From: Coffea arabica
Lineage: Eukaryota > Streptophyta > Magnoliopsida > Gentianales > Rubiaceae
Direction: 5' to 3'
Assembly: GCF_036785885.1 (NCBI RefSeq)
Contig: NC_092323.1
Span: forward strand, 4,008,501-4,072,500
DNA: 64,000 nucleotides
A program made the position numbers and the translations under genes. This document shows, one piece after another, positions 24,238 to 37,245 of the stretch; position 1 is the first letter of the stretch; the number at the start of each line of letters is the position of its first letter. The notes under the pieces were generated by a model. The model was given only the letters and a program-made list of their open reading frames with translations, was not told the DNA's origin and made no database searches.

Positions 24238-25368
24238 GTGGTCTTCGTCTACTGTGAAGCATAAATTTCCAAGGTTTACCAACAGATGTTTGAAACCAGA
24301 ATATTGAGAGGATAATTTTTGTCCTGTGGAGATATAGTGTCGTATGCGTTAATCAGCAACCTGCAAAATGTGATCAGTTGACCAGTGAATATACATGTTA
24401 GTAGCTTCCTCTTTGCAGAAGTTATTTCTTTGTTAAATTCTCTTCTAAAATATAACTCTTTCTTGCTTTTGCTCGTGTCTTTCAGGTTCAAGAGCAGCAT
24501 CAGACAGATTACTCGATCAAAAGAGACTAGTCATGAGTTTTGATTTTCTTTTTATTAATTTCAATGCTCACTGTGTATTTTCCCCTTCTTGGGGGATGCA
24601 GCCAATGGCCTACTCTGTCTTGGTGTGCCCTCACTCTCTGTTATTTTTACCTTCCTTCAATTCATGATTTTAGAAAGCCGATGGAGAATTTTAACAGCGC
24701 TTCGTTCAGTTCTGATATTTCTTGCATCAGGATTTGCTGCCTTTGTTGGTAGTTGAAGTTTAAGCAAGTTCGCATATTGCACATATATTTTGATCCCCAG
24801 TAAGAGAGTATTCACATCTTACGATTTATTCTTGTATTTAAAGCCGAAAAACAAAATTGTAAAGCTTTGTGAGCCACTTACTGGTAAGCATATTGCAGCA
24901 AGCTGTGTAACCATTTTTGTTTTTCTGGTTCTAGAACCTCGCATGTCCAAATACAATTGCTGTTGTTTTTCGGCCGCCCACCATTCAGTACTCGTCAAGA
25001 TGTTGTTGTTTGATGTTATTCAGTACTTTATTCAATACATATTTACATCACCGTAGCAGAATATTTACAGGTAAAAGCGATAATTGTACCAACTGCAGGC
25101 CATAAAAAGAAAGGAATTAAAACTTTCACTGAAGTTACCTCATGGAGGTCCAGCAGGAAAAGAGGATTAGGGAAACATGAAAATGCAAGGGTGTGGTAGA
25201 TGATCCTATTTTATTACAAAGTAGCATCACATTTCTTCAACTTGTGCATATATAGTACCCCCAGTTTCCTGCAAAGTGAAGGAAATTTCACTTTAGCGTG
25301 CACTTGGGTTTTGCTTGTAGGCCTCAATGGTAAAACAATTTGCTAGACCGAATCATACCATGTTTTCT
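24238..25368. other. Convergent spacer between the PPR and PHO1 genes
   Basis: This contains the 3' UTR of the PPR gene and, on the other strand, that of PHO1. No gene, mobile element or strong repeat is visible. Confidence 0.5.
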
Positions 25369-28300
25369 TTACGGTATCTCAAGATGTTGAACGTTCCATA
25401 TGTCCCTCGCATACTCGTGTATTGTTCGGTCACTGCTGAACTTGTAAGAGCCTGCTGTATTCAAGATAGACATTCTTGTCCACCTCTGCGAAGCACCAAT
25501 TACACACGTTAGGCATACCATATATTGAAACTGAACGAATTATAGCAGAAGTAAGGACACCAAAGTTCTAATGCAGAAAATAATAATTGCTCTAATCAAT
25601 CACCTTTTGATCTCGATATGCTTCATCAACCTTCTCTTGACATTCAATGTAACTTGGGAAATCCTTCCCCACAAGGAAATAGTCAGCACGACCAAAGCCT
25701 TCATTGCCTTCCAAAGATCCTAGTAGCTCATCATAGTTGTAAGACCCAAAAGCACCGCTTCTTACAAATTCCTTGACTTCTACAAAACGTTTATCTGGTA
25801 CAAACTGCAATAAGAAGCAAACAAGATTCATTGTGTGGAAAGCATCCATATCATCAAAGGGGAGGACTACTAAAGAAGTAGCTCTGATTAGACATGTAAC
25901 ACATTCATCCTGTGCGACGTATATGCATAAGATCGAAAACAGATAGGGAAAGATACACAGAGGTAGGTAGAGAGCAACTACCTTGCCTTCGGCTCTTTCT
26001 TTTCTAAGGGCTGCTACCTCATGAGCTTCAGCCCCAAAGAGGAAAAAGTTATCCTCTCCAACCTCCTCTCTTATTTCAACATTAGCTCCATCCAGTGTTC
26101 CAATTAATACGCAACCATTCATTGCAAACTTCATGTTGCTAGTTCCACTGGCTTCCATTCCAGCAGTACTGGGAAGAGAGAGAGAGAGAGATATTTTGTG
26201 CACATGCGTCAGATAACCTCAATTGGATCTAAGAATTATCCATAAATATTGCATCTGCACATTATTAAGGAACTCTCGAAAAGTTAGGCAATTGCAGCAC
26301 GCAGAGAAAGTAGGCGCAGCTGATTCCAGTGAAGCAATCAGAAGCCTCCAATTTTTATGAGCATTTGAAGGTCAAAACAAAGGAATCCTCTCTCCTACAA
26401 GCCTTCAAAACAGAGGAATCCTCTCTCCTAGATGGGACTTCTTGCTTCAAGGCTTTTTGGTTTCAATAGAGCATACAAGTTCTGCTGGCATTTGAGACTA
26501 TGATTAATAAAATTAGAAAACTAGTACATCCCAGCACACCTAACCCTGAAAATATTTAATAGCTTTGAATGGGCTGGAAACATATTCAGCCATGTTCCAT
26601 GCCATGCAACCTGTGGGTTCAACAGGTGCAGATCATGGATCATCAAAGTGAATTTATCTTGATACAAGTTCACCAAGAAAAAGCATTCCCCAGTTGCTGT
26701 TGCTTTTGCAGAAAACAACAAGAAGTGATGGAGAAAAAAATTAATTATTTCAAGTCCGAATTGGTACCTGATATGTTGTGAAAGCTCGCTTGCCGGGATC
26801 AGCAATTCAGCAACACTAACATTGTAATCTGGAATAAATACGACCTAAAACCAACATTGAACAAAAATAACATCTGAAAGATTAATTGGAAGAATTTGCA
26901 CAAAGCATTTAAAGATCACAAGTATAGAGCACTTTCTCAACTGACAAAGATGAACTAAAAACAACATTTCAGCACAAATAGTCAACAGTTGATGACAAAA
27001 TCATATTTGCAAACATTCAAAAGCAAATCCATACCTTCAATAAATCACCAATTTCTGGGTCATGATTGATTGTAGCCCCAACATCGGTGATAAATTTCAC
27101 AATCCTCTTGGCTTGGACGTATGTGGCAAATGCTTTCCCTCCAAATATACAAACTCGAGGAACATAATTTGCTTGTCTTTCCACTGCAGTCATTTCTTTC
27201 ATCTTCTTATAACGATAAACAATCCCCAATATATTCAACAGTTGTCGCTTGTATTCGTGAATACGCTTTACCTGAAAATTTTTCAAATAAGTTGAAGCTG
27301 TACTGCTTGGGAGAGAGAATAATGAATATATTAAGAGATGCCAAAGATTAACATTTATATGCAAAATGAACCAACAGGCAAGCTCAAAACCAGGATTCCA
27401 GGAAATTCCATTGCCCCCACAATAATTTGATATGTGGAAGTTCTTGTACCAAAATACATGTGCACACATGTAAAAAAGAACAGGAGTAGCCATCCCTTTA
27501 TGATGCTTATAATGTGAATCACTGGAAAGCCCATTTAAAAGAACCAACTCCAATTCAGCACTGCAGCACATTCATAACAGATCCCAAACTTCAGAAGAGA
27601 GTAAGTTACCTGAATATCAAACATTGCATCAGCATTAACAGAATACCCTGTTTTTTCTTTGATGAAAGAAGCAACCTTAGTCTTGTTGCTTCTTTTTGCT
27701 CTTCTCCATTCAATTTGAAGGTCTTCAATATCTACAAACTGTGGATAATTACCATTGCTCCGGTCAGAATGTTTGCAAAATGAGATGCAATACTTGCAAA
27801 CAATGTGACTTCCAGGATGCAACTATATTTCATGGATTCTAAAGATGAGAAACAAACTCTTTCATATCACAAGGCTTCCGTGATGTTCTATGGACTGAAG
27901 AACTAAATACCTATGATAAAGCCAGTAAGTTAATTGTCAACATGTTTTCCGAAAAAAATGAAATAGTTTAGATAACCAACCAAATCAGTTTTCTCAATGC
28001 AGCAACTTAATCATCAACTCATATAATACCATTAGATTAGTTTGTTCCCATTGATCAAACAAATTGATTTTTCTATCCAAATCCATGGCACCAGCAACAA
28101 AGTACAATGACTTCTACAGGCCCAAGCTCCTTTAATAGATTTTGTCTGAAAATAAAGTGCCAGAATTTTTCTTTCTTCTGACTCAAATGTTTGTTTGATT
28201 GGTACCTTTCCACACTTTTATCTAACCTGAAAATTCTTGCTTCTTTTTTCTTTTCTAGGTTAATTGGGCTTTAAATCATTGACCTGTGCTGATGAACCAT

Positions 28301-31300
28301 ATTAAGATACTGACGAGGTTGAGAAAGACAAAATAGAAAAAAACAAATATCCTTTCTCACTCTGTAGGAGCAACATTGATGTTTAGATTTCTATCGATTT
28401 TTATGTAAAAATTTTCATTGTGAAACCAAAGCTATGTATCATAAAGATCAAGTTCTTCCTCTTACTAGTATTCTTGTCTCTCCTTCCCAATGTATGCATG
28501 TGTGTGTGCATTCGTATCTTCATTCAACCAAAAGATGAATAACTTCAAGGCGAAAGAATGTGAAGGATATCTCCACATGTGAAATACACAAATTAAATAC
28601 GAAAGGGCACAAATTACAAACCTTACGCAATTCTGCCAATTTCTCAGTTTTCAAGACCCAGTCTTCAGTACCAATCCATTTGGTTATAATATCACTGAGA
28701 TTTGGGTTGCAAAATCGGATCCATCTTCTTGGAGTCACACCATTTGTTTTGTTTTGAAATTTCTCGGGCCAGAGCTGAAAAGTTCAAGGTAAAATGCTAC
28801 TTACATATCAAAACCTTTCATTTAATGGAAAACACAAAGGAAAAATTACATCAAATCTACAGAATGCGTCAAAACGATAGCTATCATGCAATTACATTGT
28901 AAAATAAACTGTGAACATCATATTTACCTCATAAAAGTCATTGAATACCTCCTCCTTCACTATTTCACTATGAATCTCAGCAACTCCATTAACAGCATGA
29001 CCGCCCACAACACAAAGGTTAGCCATTCGGACCATTTTGGGAGGCGGAGGAGGCGGAGGAGATGGTTCAGTGATAGCATCTTTCTTCTTCTCAATATCTT
29101 CCTCTTCTTCATGCTCATTATCTTCATCCACAAGTGCAGCCTCATCATGAATTGGAAGGCTTTCACTAGAATCATCAGCTTCAAGGCTTTCACTAGAATC
29201 ATCAGCTTCAAGGCTTTCACTAGAATCATCAACTTCAAAGCTTTCACTAGAATCATCAGCTTTGTTTTCTTGAAGTTTAACAAGTAAATCAGTCACAGAG
29301 GCTGGCAAATCAATATTTTCAAGAATTCTCATCGTGTTCAATTTTTTCACCAAGATTTCAGGATTTGATGTGCCATATTTTGATAAAATGTCATCAACCA
29401 GCTGTAATTGCAGGAAATTGGAGGTGTTAGTCAGGAGAAAGATTTCCAGGCAAAAATGTGTTTTTGCTTCACTCGTATCTCCTTTTACCTGTTCATCAAT
29501 CATCTCTATAATCTCGACATGCCGAGGAAGCAGTTTCTGCATTAGTTCATAACTCCATTTCTCTAGTGCCTCAGGCAAAACAGTGTGGTTTGTGTATGCC
29601 ACAGTTCTGCCATGTTTAACCCAGCATGTGAATCATCACATTTCAAAAGAAGGTTACCAGACTAAGATTAAGTTCAAAGAAACAAGCATTTAATGAAGTA
29701 TAGTGTTTCTGCATTGATACTTAAATGTTTGGTAAGGTTAAGTAGGCAAATCAAACACAAGGTTCTAATAATCAAAATCAAATTGCCAAAGTTACAACTT
29801 GTTAATCACCAAACTTGAGCACAGAGATAGACACACTACGAAGGTTAACATGTGTGTAAGAGAAGGACATAAGCAAAAGTGACATATGATTACTTATGGC
29901 TTATTTGTTGAGATTAAAAATACTTGCTGGGCCAACAAAAAAATCTTTCGCATCAGAGTAGAGAAAAGACATGTTCATTTAGAATACAGAAGCTCACAGA
30001 AGATCAATGGAACATGAAGTTTACAGGAAACAAATGAAGGTAATTACATATGCATGATAGTATATGGTTCTGCATAAATAATCATCCAAGTTCACATATA
30101 AATTTCATCCCATAGCACACAAATATGACAAAACTCACTAATTCACAATCATCTTGTAATATCTAAGCGTTTCTGCATGATATCCAGCTTTGGTACATAC
30201 TAATGAATTCAAGCAGAATTCATTTAGCACAAGTTATTCACCACAAAGCACCCCATAGAAAAGAAAATCATGTTTGTGTTTGACAGTGCAAGTGTCAAGT
30301 ACCTCTGGGTAATATTCCAAGCTTCCTTCCAACTCATACCCTTCAAGTCTATCAATATCCTCATCAGCTCCGGTATACAGAGTGTTGGGTGGGTGTCATT
30401 CATCTGCACTGCAACTTTTTCAGGAAATTCATCCCATTTCACTTGCCCCTGTGATCTCCTCTCAAATTGTGCAACTATATCTTGAAGAGAAGCTGAGCAT
30501 AAGGTATATTGTTGTTTTAAGCGAAGGATCTTCCCCTCTGCTGATTCATCCCCTGGGTAGAGAATATAACAGATCTGATGCCAGAGAAAAAGTTAATGAG
30601 TACAACACTGGTTTAACTATGGATCATGCTTGTGCATTTAATCGAGTTTTTCACGAGAATGAAAGAAGGAAATCTTTTGACCAGATAAAGACAGGAAAAC
30701 TCACATGTATTATGGTTCTCCATCCAAGACAAAACAAAAAAGAGAAAAGAATATACTTTGGCAATCAGAATTTCAGTGAACTCAATTTAAAATCGTCTTT
30801 TTCCTTTTTCCAGTTAGTTTCAAAGGCCAAATCACAACGTTAAAGAATCTCTATTCTGCAAGAGATGAGTTCAAAATCATCCCACACTGCATTCAATGGT
30901 GGTTGATATACAGCCAGCTTCATGTACCCAGTGTGCTCCATGTCAAATACGAGGTCGTAATTAATATTTGTGCACAAGCAGATGCACATAGTTTTCAAGT
31001 ATCCAGAAAATGATACAGAATTTGACAACTTAAAGGTGGAAGCAGAGATATCACCTTTTCGGCATTTGATTGGGCTTCACATGCTGCAGTGTGCTCTCCA
31101 GAATTGAATGCATGTAAATCTAGGAGTTCTGATGCCACCTTCGTAGACCATAATCGTAAATTTATTGTGGTTTTGGTCTTATATCCTGGAATTGGCACAT
31201 CATATGCTACTGCTTGTATGTCTTCTCCACCAATCCAGTGCCGCTTTCCATCTGAAGCGGTGACAACTTTACCATAAAATTTCACAGGGTATAAGACATC

Positions 31301-33251
31301 ATTTCTCACGATTTCCCAAGGATTTCCCATCTACAGTAAGAAATTGAAATTAACAAGATGACTAATAAGAAATATATTGGGGGTGGTTGGGGAAAAAATT
31401 GCCAGAGACACAGAGGATGCTACCGCCCTTTTAAGCATTCAAAATCAACTGTGATAGTTGTATTTTTCTAATAAAACACCTCAAAATAGCATAAGCTCAA
31501 CCAACGTGTGCATTAAGAACATGTGAGAAATAGAAAACAATTGAGAAAGCGTACTTCAAGCCAATCTTCAGCAACCTCCTCCTGACCATCTTTTGTTATG
31601 CGCTGTTTAAACAAGCCATACTTGTATCTAAGTCCATAACCCCAAGCTGGATAATCCAGTGTTGCCAAGGAATCTAGAAAACATGAAGCTAGGCGGCCCA
31701 AGCCCCCATTTCCAAGAGCTGCATCAGGTTCCTATTATCAGTCAAAGAATTAGTAAAATCTCATTCAAAGCATCATTCCGTTGTAAGTAAATCTCAATTA
31801 TGAAGCATCCAACACCAAAGAAGTCACACTGACAAAGAATCAGCTACTTATTTATCAAAGGCAACCATATCATAGTCAAAAAAGGTGGAAAGAATTCTGA
31901 GGGATGAGTACTGCACAGATATTACAGCAACATTGGACCAAAACCAATAGACAAGGCACTCTAACCTGTGAAGCCACATTTTCTAGATCGTGACCAAGCT
32001 TCTTCAATGCTTCTCCATATGCACCAGTGAGTTCCAAATTGCCAACTGCGTTAAGAAGTGCTCTACCCTACAGAAAGGGAAATAGCAACACATACAGAAC
32101 AAATATAAGTCCACAAATATGTTTCTGAAAAGTTGCAAAAACGCCCATAATTTAGGATACAAGCACTATGCATTCATGAATCAAATAAAAGCTGATCGCC
32201 AGAGCAGATAGCTTTTCAGAGCATATGTTGCTTTCTGTCAGGATTAGAGCCAAAACAGACTTGAACTTTTAGATGTACATTTTGTTAAGGAAAAGCCATT
32301 TGCAAGACTGCTGACAGACCTGTAGAAATTCCATAGAAAGATAGTATGCCTGCTTTACGTTTTTCTTTTCATAATAATCATATGTTGCATTCCAATTTAT
32401 GATGAGCGCGTCACGAACACTTTGTGCTGTGGCAAAGAAAGCCTTAGGGAGCTCAAATTTCTCAGGAGAAAATGCCGGTGTGAACTCGGCATGGTACTTG
32501 ATACTTGAGGCAATTGATGCCGCATCAGGCGTAAAGGAAACTAGATCACCTGAAGCTCCTAAGGTCATCAAGCCAATACAAGCATTTAGTACACCAGGAT
32601 ATGATATAGCATGAGATTGATTGTAAACTGCACTGGTGAATGAGCACGCGTGACTAAATATCATTTTAAAAAAAATTCACAAATAGTACGAATAAAAATA
32701 AAACTACGTCGTCGCAGGGAAGGAAATTAAGAAGTCGGAATTTAAACAGCATTATGAAAAAAAATGGCCAATTTTTTTTAATTCCTGAAATCCACTGTAC
32801 TCCGAACAGTTCATAACACTGACCAGATATTAATCTATTTTTCTTTTTTCTTTTTTCTTTTTTCTTTTTTCTTTCTTTTCCACAGTTTCAGAACTCTGGA
32901 ATTTAGCAAACTAAAACGACGAACAACATATAATTCCAAAGGCATCGAGAATGACAAAAAAATATCTGAAATGCAGGCACTTGAACTCAGAAATTAAAAT
33001 TGAGCAAGGACAGGACCTTCGTCAAGGCGAGTGGAGGTATCCTGCAGTGCTTGCTCGGGGACGCTGGAGGCGCTCTTGATGTAAAGAGATCGCTTGGCTC
33101 TCCGGGAATCCGAACTTGTCGTGAAAAGCAGTTTCGAACTCGTGTGTAACGAACTGAAACCGATTAATCTCGAAGTCGTTGAATAGCAGCAACGAGTCAA
33201 TGTTTCTGCTCTCATAGCCGTTGGAGTCGCGGAGTATGACGAAGCCGCCAT
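25369..33251 (-). CDS. PHO1: Plastidial alpha-glucan phosphorylase, L isozyme
   Basis: Fifteen exons with GT-AG ends and consistent phase encode 994 residues: 33251-33017, 32549-32320, 32067-31966, 31731-31555, 31330-31055, 30574-30303, 29606-29489, 29401-28928, 28774-28622, 27738-27610, 27271-27035, 26844-26768, 26168-25982, 25804-25604, 25485-25369. The enzyme reversibly moves glucose between glucose 1-phosphate and alpha-1,4-glucan ends in plastids and helps start and trim starch. Residues 1 to about 60 form a Ser- and Arg-rich transit peptide. Exon 8 holds the acidic insertion unique to the L isozyme (about residues 515-592), which lowers affinity for branched glucan and is a phosphorylation and proteolysis target. 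The cofactor site [11 protein letters not shown] gives pyridoxal-phosphate Lys840. No disruption is seen. It diverges from BAG8, 4 kb away. Confidence 0.97.
29158..29264 (-). repeat. 27-bp coding minisatellite in the PHO1 L-specific insertion
   Basis: Four nearly identical 27-bp units encode a nine-residue repeat DDSSES(L/F)E(A/V), about residues 519-551 of PHO1. Units begin near 29158, 29185, 29212 and 29239, and the period is a multiple of three so the frame is kept. It adds acidic and serine residues, a pattern that resembles casein kinase 2 targets, to an already regulatory loop. Confidence 0.9.
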
Positions 33252-33820
33252 TTTTTCCGACGCCGATCACAGAATTGATCAGAAGAAAATATCGGGAGGA
33301 TGCAATACACAGTTACTACTACTAGTACTCACTAGGTTGATTTGGAGACCAGCGGAAAGAGAGAGTGGTGAGGAAGCGAGAGTGAGCGATGGAATTTGAG
33401 CTGGGAGAGGTATGTGAGTATCTTGTCTTCATGTGATCAGTCACGTTCCAGAACACCAAATCCCGATATTTGATGGGATCGCGTATGGGCCTCCACAGAT
33501 AATTTTCTGCCACCTGGACTTTTTTTAAAAAAATTTTATGCTCAGTATAGATCATCGAACGTTTGATTACCTCCACTGAAGTTGTACCAAATTGCCAATC
33601 AGACACTCAGGTTTGACCAAACTATGAAAGGTCCCCCAAAATCAAAACTGCATTACAAAACCGTCCTTGATGTTAGTCAACTAACGTTGACTACCTTACT
33701 TTGCGGGATGTCAGCGCAAAATTAGAACGAGAGTCCGCCAAAACCCCCAGTCCTAGTCAGGACTCAGGGGTCTGGTGAACTGAAAAAAGTTGCAGAATTG
33801 AGGATTGGTGACATGACAGT

Positions 33821-34400
33821 GACGGCTGAGACAAAGACACCATAGCTAGAAAATGAAAAGTTGATAGTAACCACCAAGTGGAGCAACAGTTCAAGAATTT
33901 AAACCTTATGTCTCATCATTTATTATTATATATAATTTGTCACTTTAAAGTGATTATGAATGCACATCTATTTTGATAAGGATGATTCAATTCCCATTCA
34001 TTTTTCTTAGGTCCCGCTCTCCATTGCAGAGAATAAATTTAGGTTTATCATATTCAAAAAAAAAATGAAAATTGATGGGCTTTTTGTCTTCTGCTATTGC
34101 TGACGGCTGAAACAAAGACACCATAGCTAGAAAATGAAAAGTTGATAGTAACCACCACCAAAGCCGGTAAGGCTTGGTGGAGTAGGAGGTCAAGAATTTA
34201 AATTTTATCTCCCGCCATTTGCTATTATATGTGGTTTGTCACTTTAAAGTAGTTATGAATGCACGTCAATTTGGATAGGTGGTGATTCAGTTTCCACCAT
34301 TTTTTTCTTAGGTTCCGCTCTCCATAGGAGAGAATAAATTTAGGTCTACCGTATCCGAAAAAAAAAAAGAAAAGTTGATGGGCTTTCTGTCTTCTGCGAT
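33821..34400 (+). repeat. Tandem duplication of about 281 bp containing a SINE-like element
   Basis: Units start at GACGGCTGAGACAAAG (33821) and GACGGCTGAAACAAAG (34102). Each unit contains a SINE-like body ending in an A-run. The second body (34147-34368) is flanked by a perfect 11-bp duplication, GAAAAGTTGAT, at 34136-34146 and 34369-34379; the first (from 33866) has the same flank with one mismatch region. A GTCAAGAATTTAAA segment may be a relic of a pol III B box. The simplest order is insertion first, then duplication of the whole block. It lies 570 bp upstream of PHO1. Confidence 0.75.
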
Positions 34401-36261
34401 TGCTTGCATCTTGTCTCGTATGGAAATGGACGGTAAAGAGAACTCCTTGGGGAAGTGACAGTGGCCATGGTGAAGCAGGAGCCTGGTTTGGGACCGTGGA
34501 AACAGCACAGCGTTGTTCCTATTTTTACTCTGTTCCTTTTTTGTTTTTTTTTGGTAATTTTGTTTGACCTGTTCCTTTTCTTTATTCCTCTATGATAACT
34601 ACTATAAGTTTGCTTGATTTTTTTTTCTTTTTTTTTCTTCAGTGTATTATATATGCCTTTGAATACTTATTCCCCCTTTTTTTCTCTTGATATTTCTTTT
34701 CTTTTTCTTTATATTTGTTATATTGTGGTATTTTGTCTCACTCCGTAACATTTTTCAACTTTTTTTGTTTACAAAATGCTCCGTTTTAGAATTCTTTGTT
34801 TAAACATCTTCTTTTATTACATATATAATTTAGTTTTCAAATCTTTTGAACCCAAGACATTATTGTCATTTCACTACATCCATCAAACGAGTTAACAATT
34901 GTCAGTGATAGGGGATAAATATAATTTGGTCAAACTGCAAGATTTCTTTGATAATATAGATAAACCTGAGGGAAAGTAAATGTAATTAATGTGAATTGAA
35001 TGTGAAGTTCTTTTCAAAATCATCAATTCTTAAGTGGTAAAGAGTATAGTTTTTACTCCTTAAGAAATTAATTAAATTTCGTGCTTTTGACAAATATTAT
35101 ATGTCACTTTTTTTTTACTATCTCCTGCACCCGTCAATTTTGTTGGCGACTTATTCTTGTAATGCCTTGGATTTATGTGTGAATTTTTAATTAAGATTTC
35201 TTTTAGGGCCTATGATATAACACTAAAAATAATGAATTCATAAGGAAAAATAATAAATTTATCTTCCATTTCTAAATTGTACATAATTTCCTGAAGAGAT
35301 TCAAAGGATGTTTGGGTTACACTTTTTTGGAAGAGTTTTCGGAAAAAAAAATTAACTGTATTGTATTTTGGAATGTAATATATGCAGAGTGAAAAAGTAT
35401 AAAATAGATCCACTTCCTATATCTTATGCCCACGGCGCACAAAATAGAAAAGAATGATCCTGTTGTTAATGTCTAGTGATCTCGTGATTAAGAATTAAGA
35501 TTGTTACCACTCTCGCGCATTTTACCACTTAAGTCCTCGTGTACAGATGTCAAAAGCATTTTGATTCATGTTATTTTCAAAAAGGAAATCTTACTATACT
35601 TGGCATGATAAGCAAGTGCAAAATCTGCGTTGACATTTTTGCCCTCTAATTGATCATTCTTTGCATTAAGGTAAGATATTTTAGTGACCATTCTTGACAT
35701 TTACTCGTTAAGAATTTGAAGTTTGTCCTCACATTTTAACAATGCTTATTTTCCTTCATCGTCTGTGTTTAAGAATACATCGGTGAGCTATACTGTTGAA
35801 CTACTATCTCTTATTCTTTTTCAAATTTTAGTTGAAGATATACAAGTAAGCTTCTATATGTTATTTTGTAAAGCTAATTAACTAATATGGTTAATTACAC
35901 TTTGCCGCTTATAAACTTGACCCTAGCAACACTTTTTGTCTCTCTGAAGTCTAAATATATATACTTTACTCACAATGATTAATTTATTGACGGCTTTTTT
36001 AATGAAGTTATATTTTACATTACCATAATATCTGTGGATAATTATTGTAATAGATCAAATTTCATTCTAAATTTTGTCCTTTTTTGTAGTATCTTAGTTG
36101 TCATATAACACCAATTTTATCTCTTGATTTTTTTTTAAAGTCGGTCAATATAGTCCTTTATTTAAAATTTAAGAGTTAATGATGGTGGTAAAAGACCTTT
36201 CAATCGTTTTTTGTGTTATCAGTTTATACAAGAGATATTAATGTATTTAAAATTAGATTAA

Positions 36262-36379
36262 TTTTTTATATATTGACAGTGTATATACTTTCACTATTAG
36301 ATATACGATACATGATCTAAATTTCGCATATGCGACATATCCAATTCTGATAGTATGTATACTATCAGTGTATATAAGA
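36262..36379. mobile_element. MITE, family A copy 3 (TAA-flanked)
   Basis: About 118 bp with inverted ends: TTTATATATTGACAGTGTAT on the left, and GTATACTATCAGTGTATATA near the right. TAA flanks are at 36259-36261 and 36380-36382. It matches the element at 1713-1853 in its ends and in the TCTAAATTTC-type interior. Confidence 0.65.
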
Positions 36380-36740
36380 TAAATTATTTAAAATTATAAA
36401 TAAGTTACAATACTCATGAAAATAACTTGAAATGTTTTAAATAATGAAAATAACCTTTTTTGCACCCGTTTGAGAATAGCACAAACAAGTTTATGTATAA
36501 TTCCCAACATTTTTGTATTTCTTTTTAAGTTTTCAAGCCATCAATTTGGCCAAAAACATTAAAATATATAAGCGATTTATAAAACTTGTTTGATTAACTC
36601 AAAATAATTCATAATAAAAAATAATATTTTTCAAATTGAAAAAAATTTCAAAATAAACTTTCAAATATGAACTCTTCGTATTTTTAAACACACACTACAT
36701 TTTATCCCATTAGAATTAAAATTTTATGCCTTTTGTTTTT

Positions 36741-36824
36741 GTTTTCAATGTATTATTGATATATTCATGTTTTCAATGTATTATTGATATATTCATGTTT
36801 TCAATGTATTATTGATATATTCAT
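36741..36824. repeat. 28-bp perfect tandem repeat, three copies
   Basis: Three identical contiguous 28-bp units, each beginning GTTTTCAATGTATTATTGAT. The identity implies a recent expansion or a length-variable locus. Confidence 0.9.
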
Positions 36825-37245
36825 GTTTTTGTGCTAAAAAGTAAGACATAAAAAATAAAATTTTAGAATGATATTATATTCCCTCTCCCAAAATGAGTTT
36901 TTAAAAATATATTTTGAAATGGATTGTATGTGTTACAAAAAATTTAAAGTGGAGGAGGCAAGTAATTTTTTAAAAGTTTAAAGGTACCAAGTGATACTAT
37001 AAGAAACTTTTGAGGAGCTTTCTGAAATTACCCCTTATCATTATGCGGACTCATCAGGAATCACGTGAGGTGCGTTCCACGAACCGAGATATCCACGTAA
37101 GCTTAGCACACAGTTGTGTTTTTTTTTTCCCCCAACGGACCAAAGCCCATAAGTCCAAAACCCTTGTCAGTTAGACTGAAACCCGGGTTTTCTTAGCCCA
37201 CAGTAGCAGTGAAGTGATTACCATCACGAAAAGATTCCTTCCACG

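Larger units (their letters stand above)
34401..37245. other. AT-rich spacer between PHO1 and BAG8
   Basis: Long T-runs and no coding potential. It contains a MITE (36262-36379) and a triplicated 28-bp repeat (36741-36824). The last 200 bp form the BAG8 promoter and leader. Confidence 0.55.

Noticed and set aside
28886-29287. Plus-strand open frame across PHO1 exon 8 with a repeated peptide
   Set aside because: It is the antisense shadow of the 27-bp coding minisatellite.
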